A stretch of DNA of 64,000 nucleotides from assembly GCA_902583075.1 (NCBI GenBank), contig CACHUN010000002.1, forward strand, positions 89,501-153,500. Reading direction: 5' to 3'. Made by a program: the position numbers and the translations under genes. Below the pieces are notes generated by a model. That model was given only the letters and a program-made list of their open reading frames with translations, was not told the origin of the DNA and made no database searches. This DNA is from an uncultured Pelagibacteraceae bacterium. Its GTDB lineage: Bacteria; Pseudomonadota; Alphaproteobacteria; Pelagibacterales; Pelagibacteraceae. The number at the start of each line of letters is the position of its first letter. The stretch's first letter is position 1. Shown here one piece after another: positions 58,791 to 64,000 of this stretch.

Positions 58791-59376
58791 AGTCTGCAGA
58801 AAGAGCTTTGATATTTTCCTCTGAAAATTTAGTCGTGTGTGAATACTCCTTGTGATCAATGCCAACTTCAATTGAATTACTTTGGTCTTTGAACTTATTT
58901 ACCTGATCATCTGAAAATTGAAAATGTATAAACTGAACCGAAGATGCTTTTCCATCATCTGAAGTTCTATCAACATCCATTTCTGGAACTGCATAAATTT
59001 TTTCATCTCCAACTTTAATAAATATATTATTTTCAACACCACCTAACTTGCCAAGAAACTCAGCTCTAATGATGGGGTTGTCTATCTCAAACATCAGAGT
59101 GGCAACTAGCTCTTTGCCATTGGGGATCAGAGGATTATATGCAGCAAGTTCATCTGCAACTTGTTCATCTCCACCCTTTTCGATGTAAAGCATTTCTTGT
59201 ACCTGAGCTATCATTGTTTCATAACATTCAAAATAAAATGTTGCATAAGGCCCTAAAAGAATTCTTCTATTTTTTTTAAACTCAACTAATTCTTTTCTCA
59301 TTTGTCTTCTAACCTTTGAGTATGCATCTAAAGGAAGAAGATCTTCTTTTGTAATAATTTTTTGTTCTTTTGACAT
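58783..59376 (-). CDS. DUF3501 family protein
   Basis: This 197-residue protein belongs to DUF3501: it has the VRRQMRKELVEFKKNRRILLGPYATFYFECYETM start and the QEMLYIEKGG, ELAAYNPLIPNGKELVATLMFEI and PEMDVDRT segments. The function is unknown. It is the third gene of a conserved operon with an Fe-S oxidoreductase and rubrerythrin, so an oxidative-stress or electron-transfer role is inferred. The in-frame ATG at 59388 overlaps the Fe-S gene; the MSKEQK start after its stop is chosen. Confidence 0.88.
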   Translation of the reverse strand: MSKEQKIITKEDLLPLDAYSKVRRQMRKELVEFKKNRRILLGPYATFYFECYETMIAQVQEMLYIEKGGDEQVADELAAYNPLIPNGKELVATLMFEIDNPIIRAEFLGKLGGVENNIFIKVGDEKIYAVPEMDVDRTSDDGKASSVQFIHFQFSDDQVNKFKDQSNSIEVGIDHKEYSHTTKFSEENIKALSADFN

Positions 59377-59377
59377 T

Positions 59378-60703
59378 CTATAATCCATAACTTTTTGAGA
59401 CTATCTCAATTGGATGCACAGCTTCATCACTTACGATGTTTGTATCATCAGCTAACTGCTTAATATGTTTACCAGCCAATGGACAGTCAGATGCCATATA
59501 TTTATTATTTTTTCTTTTAACAGTACTTGCGGTAGTTTTGCCCACCTTGTTTGCTATATCATGAGTTTCTTTCATAATACCAAAAGTTCCTCCATGACCT
59601 GCACATCTTTCAACAACATCTAATTTAATATTTGGAATTAATTTAAGCATATCTCTTGCTTTATTACCCATATTTTGTGCTCTAGCATGACAAGCATTAT
59701 GGACTGTTACTCCTCCATCAATTTCTTTCAAACCATCAACTAAACCCTCTTTATTTGCAATATCCATAACATACTCATCAATATCGAGAGTGTTTTGAGA
59801 AAGTTTTTTAATTATCCCATCATTTGGCATCAATAAAGGCCATTCAAACTTTAACATCAATCCACAACTTGCTGTTAAGGTTACTACTTTATAACCTTTT
59901 TCGACATATTTGATTAATTCTCTAGAGACTAACTCTGCTTGCTTTGTAACTTGATCTAGATCTGCTTGTTCCAGATAAGGCATACCACAACAGCCCGCAT
60001 AAGAGTGTTCTACTTCTACATTATTATGATGAAGTACTTTCAAAGCTGCTTCTCCAGTTTTTTTCTTGTTAAAGTTAACAAAACATGTCGAATATATTAC
60101 GACTTTTCTTTCTTTATATTTTGGTAAAATATTTTTTTTAAATTTTTGAAAATAATTTGCGAATGTTTCTTTATTATATTTTGGTAAAATAACTCTTTTG
60201 TCTATTCCAGTAAAAAATTCTAAAACTTTTCTAGCAAATTTATTTTTTACATTAGTAATCCAATTTATAAAAAAGCTAAAAAATATTCCTATTTTTGAAT
60301 TTCGATCAATTTGAGTTAATTGATTAGCAGTTTTTGATATATCTCCATTTTTTCTTTGAGCCGTTCTATATCTCAACATCAAATGTGGAAAATCTAAATC
60401 AAATTCGTGTGGTGGAACATACGGACATTTAGTCATAAAACACATATCACATAAAGTGCAAGCATCTACAACAGGTTTAAACTTTTCACTTGAAAGATCT
60501 GATACTTCGCCACCCTCAGTTTCATCGATAAAGTCAAATAATTTTGGAAAACTATCACACAAGTTAAAACATCTTCTGCATCCATGACAGATATCAAATA
60601 CTCTTCTCATTTCCTGATCAATTTTTTCAGGATTTATAAAATCTGGATCTCTAAATTTTAATGGGTGTCTTGTAGGTGCTTGTGTGCCGCCTTCTTTGCT
60701 CAT
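59378..60703 (-). CDS. Fe-S oxidoreductase (GlpC/HdrB-like, CCG domains)
   Basis: The N-terminal third has two ferredoxin clusters: CHGCRRCFNLCDSFP and CTLCDMCFMTKCPYVPP. The C-terminal two-thirds hold two CCG domains: the AGCCGMPYLEQ motif and the ERCAGHGGTFG with a later ASDCPLAG, as in glycerol-3-phosphate dehydrogenase subunit C and heterodisulfide reductase B. Family members move electrons to quinone or other acceptors. It sits between rubrerythrin and DUF3501. A peroxide-reducing partner role for rubrerythrin is inferred. A repeat of ILPKY occurs about 20 residues apart. Confidence 0.9.
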   Translation of the reverse strand: MSKEGGTQAPTRHPLKFRDPDFINPEKIDQEMRRVFDICHGCRRCFNLCDSFPKLFDFIDETEGGEVSDLSSEKFKPVVDACTLCDMCFMTKCPYVPPHEFDLDFPHLMLRYRTAQRKNGDISKTANQLTQIDRNSKIGIFFSFFINWITNVKNKFARKVLEFFTGIDKRVILPKYNKETFANYFQKFKKNILPKYKERKVVIYSTCFVNFNKKKTGEAALKVLHHNNVEVEHSYAGCCGMPYLEQADLDQVTKQAELVSRELIKYVEKGYKVVTLTASCGLMLKFEWPLLMPNDGIIKKLSQNTLDIDEYVMDIANKEGLVDGLKEIDGGVTVHNACHARAQNMGNKARDMLKLIPNIKLDVVERCAGHGGTFGIMKETHDIANKVGKTTASTVKRKNNKYMASDCPLAGKHIKQLADDTNIVSDEAVHPIEIVSKSYGL

Positions 60704-60724
60704 AGATTTTTTATAAATGTGGTT

Positions 60725-60753
60725 TTTGTGGACGGGAGGGGTTCGTCCACAAA
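60725..60753 (-). promoter_or_regulatory. Strong hairpin between rubrerythrin and the Fe-S gene
   Basis: A 10-base stem (TTTGTGGACG with CGTCCACAAA) and a 9-base loop lie just after the rubrerythrin stop. On the minus strand no T-run follows it, so it is not a classical terminator for this strand. It may protect the 3' end of a processed rubrerythrin message or cause partial attenuation. Its loop on the minus strand is C-rich (AACCCCTCC) and is complementary to a Shine-Dalgarno sequence. Confidence 0.55.
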
Positions 60754-60759
60754 TTTTTT

Positions 60760-61176
60760 TTAAGCGATGCTTTCTAAAGTCTTTTGAAATTTACCAGCGT
60801 GCGATTTTTCAGCTTTTGCTAAAGTCTCGAACCAGTCAGCTATTTCATCAAAACCTTCGTCTCTAGCTGTTTTAGCCATTCCAGGGTACATATCTGTGTA
60901 CTCATGTGTTTCACCTTGAATTGCAGATTCTAGATTAGCTTTTGTTTCACCAATTGGCTTACCAGTTGCTGGATCACCTACTTCTTCTAAATATTCTAAG
61001 TGACCATGAGCATGTCCAGTTTCACCTTCTGCAGTTGATCTAAATACCGCTGCTACATCGTTAAAGCCTTCAACATCGGCTTTTTGAGCAAAATAAAGAT
61101 ATCTTCTATTTGCTTGGCTTTCCCCAGCAAATGCTTCTTTTAAATTTTCCTCTGTTTTACTACCTTTTAATGACAT
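60760..61176 (-). CDS. Rubrerythrin, di-iron domain only
   Basis: This 138-residue protein has the two ExxH-type di-iron helices ([20 protein letters not shown] and later [14 protein letters not shown]). The C-terminal rubredoxin domain of classical rubrerythrin is missing, so the electron donor must be separate. A Shine-Dalgarno AGGAG stands eight bases ahead of the ATG. It probably reduces peroxide. It is the first gene of an operon with an Fe-S oxidoreductase and DUF3501, with the irr gene upstream. Confidence 0.93.
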   Translation of the reverse strand: MSLKGSKTEENLKEAFAGESQANRRYLYFAQKADVEGFNDVAAVFRSTAEGETGHAHGHLEYLEEVGDPATGKPIGETKANLESAIQGETHEYTDMYPGMAKTARDEGFDEIADWFETLAKAEKSHAGKFQKTLESIA

Positions 61177-61199
61177 ATTTTCTCCTACTATTAATAATG

Positions 61200-61252
61200 A
61201 TTCTAAAGTGGTTTATATATAGGGGAATTATAATATGTCAACAGTTTAGAAT
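61200..61252 (-). promoter_or_regulatory. Rubrerythrin promoter flanked by inverted ATTCTAAA octamers
   Basis: On the minus strand a -35 TTGACA (plus 61236-61241) and a -10 TATATA/TATAAA (61212-61219) are 16-18 bases apart. The octamer ATTCTAAA (minus strand, plus 61245-61252) stands just before the -35, and its exact inverse TTTAGAAT (61200-61207) stands just after the -10. These resemble Irr/ICE half-sites (TTTAGAA-N3-TTCTAAA). A repressor bound to both would bracket the promoter. The binding is inferred. Confidence 0.6.
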
Positions 61253-61290
61253 AAATATAATATATTATTTAAACTATTGATATTATTGAG

Positions 61291-61719
61291 TTATTTTTGA
61301 GATTGATTATCACTCACAATTTTAGCAATAACTTCTACTGATCTAATTTTTTTCCCAGGGATTGTTCTTTTAATATTAACTTCATCAACATCATCTTGAT
61401 GAATATCAATCAATTTATTTTCTTCCTCGTCAAAGAAATGGTGATGATGAGTTACATTTGTGTCGTAATAACTTTGTGAAGCATTTAGTGGAATCTCTTT
61501 TAAATAACCCTTCTTCATAAATGCGTGAACAGTATTGTAAACAGTTGCTAAAGAAACCTTAATATTTGCTTGATTTTCAATGATTTTAACCAGTTCTTTT
61601 ATTGTAAAGTGAAAAGTCTTTTCAGCATCAAACAACACTTCACAAATTTTAATTCTTTGTTTTGTTGGTCTTAGACCTGATTTTCTTAATTTTTCTATAT
61701 ATTGTTCAGCGTAAGCCAT
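61291..61719 (-). CDS. irr: Irr, Fur-family iron response regulator
   Basis: The 142-residue protein has the Fur DNA-binding half ([31 protein letters not shown]) and a HHHH motif at residues 91-94, as in alphaproteobacterial Irr. The C-terminal cysteines of zinc-binding Fur are absent. The heme regulatory Cys-Pro motif of Bradyrhizobium Irr is also absent. Irr is divergent from fabA, the same order as in many alphaproteobacteria. It likely governs iron- and heme-related genes such as rubrerythrin. Confidence 0.88.
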   Translation of the reverse strand: MAYAEQYIEKLRKSGLRPTKQRIKICEVLFDAEKTFHFTIKELVKIIENQANIKVSLATVYNTVHAFMKKGYLKEIPLNASQSYYDTNVTHHHHFFDEEENKLIDIHQDDVDEVNIKRTIPGKKIRSVEVIAKIVSDNQSQK

Positions 61720-61733
61720 TACTAATTATAATT

Positions 61734-61745
61734 ATTCTAAAGAAT
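61734..61745. promoter_or_regulatory. ATTCTAAAGAAT dyad in the irr/fabA gap
   Basis: This dyad (arms ATTCT and AGAAT around AA) includes the octamer ATTCTAAA seen at the rubrerythrin promoter. It lies 15 bases before the irr ATG and 46 bases before the fabA ATG. Irr autoregulation is a reasonable inference. It is one of several AT-rich dyads in the region, so support is moderate. Confidence 0.5.
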
Positions 61746-61790
61746 ATCTATATTATAATGTTTGTAAATCAAGTAATAAGATTAAAAATT

Positions 61791-62291
61791 ATGAAAAAAA
61801 GTTCCTTTAATTATGATGAATTAATAAGCTGTGCAAATGGGAAACTTTTTGGCCCTGGAAATGCAAAATTACCTTCTCCACCAATGCTAATGTTTGATAG
61901 AATTACTGAAATTAGTGAAAAAAACGGGGCTTTTGACAAAGGGATAATGAAGGCTGAACTTGATATAAAAGATGATCTGTGGTTTTTTGATTGTCACTTT
62001 AAAGAAGATCCAGTAATGCCAGGATGTTTGGGTTTGGATGCAATGTGGCAACTAGTTGGCTTTTACTTGGGTTGGCTTGGAAATCCTGGAAGAGGAAGAG
62101 CTTTAGGAGTAAGCACAGTAAAGTTTACAGGAGAGGTTTTAAAAGATGTCAAAATGGCGACATATATTATTGATATGAAAAGAATATTGATTAAAGGTGA
62201 AACAACAGTTGGACTAGCGAATGGTATTCTTCTTGCTGATGGAAAAAAAATATACTCTGCAGACAGTCTTAAAGTAGGATTATTTAAATAA
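61791..62291 (+). CDS. fabA: 3-hydroxydecanoyl-ACP dehydratase/isomerase
   Basis: The ATG at 61791 gives a 166-residue protein like E. coli FabA. Catalytic His (H69 in [14 protein letters not shown]) and Asp (D83) are present. It introduces the cis double bond at C10 in anaerobic unsaturated fatty acid synthesis. The reading frame stays open far upstream through the irr gap, but that extension is hydrophobic and unlike FabA. It overlaps fabB by one base (TAATG). Confidence 0.96.
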   Translation: MKKSSFNYDELISCANGKLFGPGNAKLPSPPMLMFDRITEISEKNGAFDKGIMKAELDIKDDLWFFDCHFKEDPVMPGCLGLDAMWQLVGFYLGWLGNPGRGRALGVSTVKFTGEVLKDVKMATYIIDMKRILIKGETTVGLANGILLADGKKIYSADSLKVGLFK

Positions 62292-63502
62292 TGCGAAGAG
62301 TGGTAATTACAGGTTTGGGAATTGTTTCATGTCTTGGGAATAATCAGGAAGAAGTTCATCAATCTTTATTAAATACTAAATCAGGAATTTCTTTTTCTGA
62401 AGAATATAAAGAACACAATCTTAAAAGTCATATTCATGGAAAGCCTAACATCAAACTTGAGGATCATATAGATAGAAAAACAATTAGATTTATGGGTTCA
62501 GGATCCGCTTACAATTATATTGCAATGAAAGAGGCGATTGAAGACTCTGGCTTAGAAGAAAGTGAAGTAAGTAATTTCAAAACAGGAATTGTAATGGGTT
62601 CAGGTGGACCTTCAATTGAAAATGTTATTTTAGCGGCTGATAAAACTAGAGCTAAAACTCCAAAATTGATGGGACCTTTTATTGTACCAAGAACCATGGC
62701 GAGTACCGCCTCAGCAACACTTGCTGTTCCTTTTAAAATTAAAGGGACAAACTATACAATGAGTTCAGCCTGCGCAACAAGTGGACACTGTATTGGAAAT
62801 TCTATGGAACTTATTCAAATGGGTAAACAAGATATTGTTTTTGCAGGTGGTAGTGAAGAGATACACTGGGCAATGACTGCCATGTTTGATGCAATGACTG
62901 CGTTATCTTCTAAGTATAACGATACTCCTGAAAAAGCTTCAAGGGCTTATGACAAAACTAGAGATGGCTTTGTAATTGCTGGAGGTGCAGGGGTTTTAGT
63001 TCTTGAGGAATATGAACACGCTAAAGCTCGAGGAGCTAAAATATACGCAGAATTAACAGGTTATGGAGCAACTTCAGATGGATATGATATGGTAGCGCCT
63101 TCTGGTGAAGGTGCAGTAAGATGTATGCAAATGGCAATGGCAACTTCAAAAAATAAAGTAGATTATATAAATACTCATGGAACTTCTACTCCAGTTGGAG
63201 ATATTACTGAATTGAATGCTGTTAAAGAAGCTTTTGGAAATGAAATTCCAAAGATTAGCTCAACTAAATCTTTATCAGGTCATCCGTTAGGAGCTGCATC
63301 AGTACATGAAGCAATATATTGTTTAATTATGATGAAAAATAACTTCATTACCGGGTCAGCTAACATAAGCGAAATGGATGAAGAGGCTAAAAAATTTCCA
63401 ATAGTCGCTAAAACAGAAACAGAAGCAACATTAAATACTGTAATGTCTAATAGTTTTGGTTTTGGTGGAACAAATGCAACTCTAGTATTTGAGAAAGTCT
63501 AA
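62291..63502 (+). CDS. fabB: 3-oxoacyl-ACP synthase I
   Basis: This condensing enzyme elongates unsaturated acyl-ACPs. The catalytic Cys is C161 in [10 protein letters not shown], with His in [11 protein letters not shown] and [12 protein letters not shown]. The length of 403 residues is normal for KAS I. It overlaps the fabA stop by one base and precedes fabI by three bases, the common fabA-fabB-fabI order in alphaproteobacteria. Confidence 0.96.
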   Translation: MRRVVITGLGIVSCLGNNQEEVHQSLLNTKSGISFSEEYKEHNLKSHIHGKPNIKLEDHIDRKTIRFMGSGSAYNYIAMKEAIEDSGLEESEVSNFKTGIVMGSGGPSIENVILAADKTRAKTPKLMGPFIVPRTMASTASATLAVPFKIKGTNYTMSSACATSGHCIGNSMELIQMGKQDIVFAGGSEEIHWAMTAMFDAMTALSSKYNDTPEKASRAYDKTRDGFVIAGGAGVLVLEEYEHAKARGAKIYAELTGYGATSDGYDMVAPSGEGAVRCMQMAMATSKNKVDYINTHGTSTPVGDITELNAVKEAFGNEIPKISSTKSLSGHPLGAASVHEAIYCLIMMKNNFITGSANISEMDEEAKKFPIVAKTETEATLNTVMSNSFGFGGTNATLVFEKV

Positions 63503-63505
63503 CTT

Positions 63506-64000
63506 ATGTCTTTAATGAAAGGTAAAAAAGGACTGATAATGGGTGTTGCTAATGAAAGATCTATTGCATGGGGTATATCTCAGAAACTTTCAGAGGCAGG
63601 TGCTGAATTAGCTTTTACATATTTAGGTGATGCTCTTAAAAAAAGAGTGGTTCCTCTTGCAGAAAAACTAAGTTCTAATGTTACTTTTAGCTGCGATGTT
63701 GAAAAAAAAGAAGATGTAATAAAATTATTTGAGGATGTTAAGTCTCAATGGGGCGAGATAGACTTTGTAGTTCACGCAATTGCTTTTTCTGATAAATCTG
63801 AACTTTCAGGAGAATATCTAAATACTACAAGAGAAAATTTTTTAAGAAGTATGCTGATTTCGTGCTTTTCATTTACTGAAGTTGCAAAAGAAGCTTCAAA
63901 AGTCATGAAAAATGGTGGTAGCATGATTACACTTAGCTATGAGGCTAATAAAGCAATCCCTAATTACAATGTAATGGGTGTTTGTAAGGCAGCATTAGAA
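63506..64000 (+). CDS. fabI: Enoyl-ACP reductase (NADH), partial
   Basis: This CDS runs off the window end, with 165 residues visible. It starts MSLMKGKKGLIMGVANERS with the FabI Gly-rich NAD motif, and the active site Tyr-X6-Lys is seen in NYNVMGVCKAALE. It reduces the enoyl-ACP double bond in the final step of elongation. It follows fabB by three bases. The last quarter is missing. Confidence 0.95.
   Translation, partial: MSLMKGKKGLIMGVANERSIAWGISQKLSEAGAELAFTYLGDALKKRVVPLAEKLSSNVTFSCDVEKKEDVIKLFEDVKSQWGEIDFVVHAIAFSDKSELSGEYLNTTRENFLRSMLISCFSFTEVAKEASKVMKNGGSMITLSYEANKAIPNYNVMGVCKAALE

Overview
The window looks like a piece of a SAR11-clade (Candidatus Pelagibacter-type) alphaproteobacterial chromosome. 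The reasons are the extreme A+T content, almost no spacer between genes, many 1-14 base gene overlaps, and several alphaproteobacterial gene orders: bolA-J-domain-cobS-cobT, irr/fabA-fabB-fabI, rpsT/mutM-ubiE-ubiB-coaBC-dut, argH-small lipoprotein-lysA and helicase-fdxA-carD. No phage, transposon, CRISPR array or rRNA was seen. The assignment rests on gene content and family knowledge; no database search was run.

Layout. 1-5.4 kb: small membrane protein, aroK-aroB (shikimate pathway), BolA, J-domain protein, CobS/CobT AAA+/VWA pair. 5.4-8.7 kb: RegB-type redox sensor kinase and gyrB. 8.9-10.5 kb: two methyltransferase genes around tRNA-Ser(GGA). 10.5-20.1 kb: one long minus-strand translation block, thrS-infC-rpmI-rplT-pheS-pheT-lepA, with a glycosyltransferase gene at its head. 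20.1-26.9 kb: hydrolase, then glutamate synthase (gltD-gltB). 27-30 kb: uppP, a DMT permease and a gamma-butyrobetaine-dioxygenase-like enzyme. 29.8-33.8 kb: pyruvate dehydrogenase E1 and E2. 33.8-36.4 kb: tRNA-Arg(ACG), thioesterase, acetoacetyl-CoA synthetase. 36.5-40.6 kb: Suv3-like helicase, TerB-like protein, ferredoxin, CarD. 40.6-42.7 kb: a tiny lysine-rich peptide gene, acyl-CoA synthetase, tRNA-Leu(CAA). 42.8-46.2 kb: DedA-like protein, DsbB, Coq7, HNH nuclease, esterase, TlpA-like thioredoxin. 46.2-49.7 kb: argH, LptM-like lipoprotein, lysA, acyltransferase. 49.7-58.8 kb: dnaN, dnaA, rpsT, mutM, ubiE-ubiB-coaBC-dut-moeB-SH3 protein. 58.8-64 kb: DUF3501, Fe-S oxidoreductase and rubrerythrin operon, irr, then fabA-fabB-fabI (fabI is cut by the window end).

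Most genes are core metabolism and information processing. The unusual points are: (i) the lipoyl domain of pyruvate dehydrogenase sits on the N-terminus of E1, and the adjacent E2 has none; (ii) a complete miniature transcription unit (promoter, 5' hairpin, strong Shine-Dalgarno, 27-codon ORF, intrinsic terminator) encodes an almost pure Lys/Ala/Arg peptide, next to a CarD regulator that itself has a roughly 100-residue lysine-rich tail; (iii) inverted ATTCTAAA octamers flank the rubrerythrin promoter and recur at irr/fabA, suggesting an Irr regulon; (iv) a perfect ATGCATA-N5-TATGCAT dyad lies upstream of gltD; (v) CobS/CobT appear without any visible cobalamin context; and (vi) a nested palindrome lies between dnaA and rpsT.
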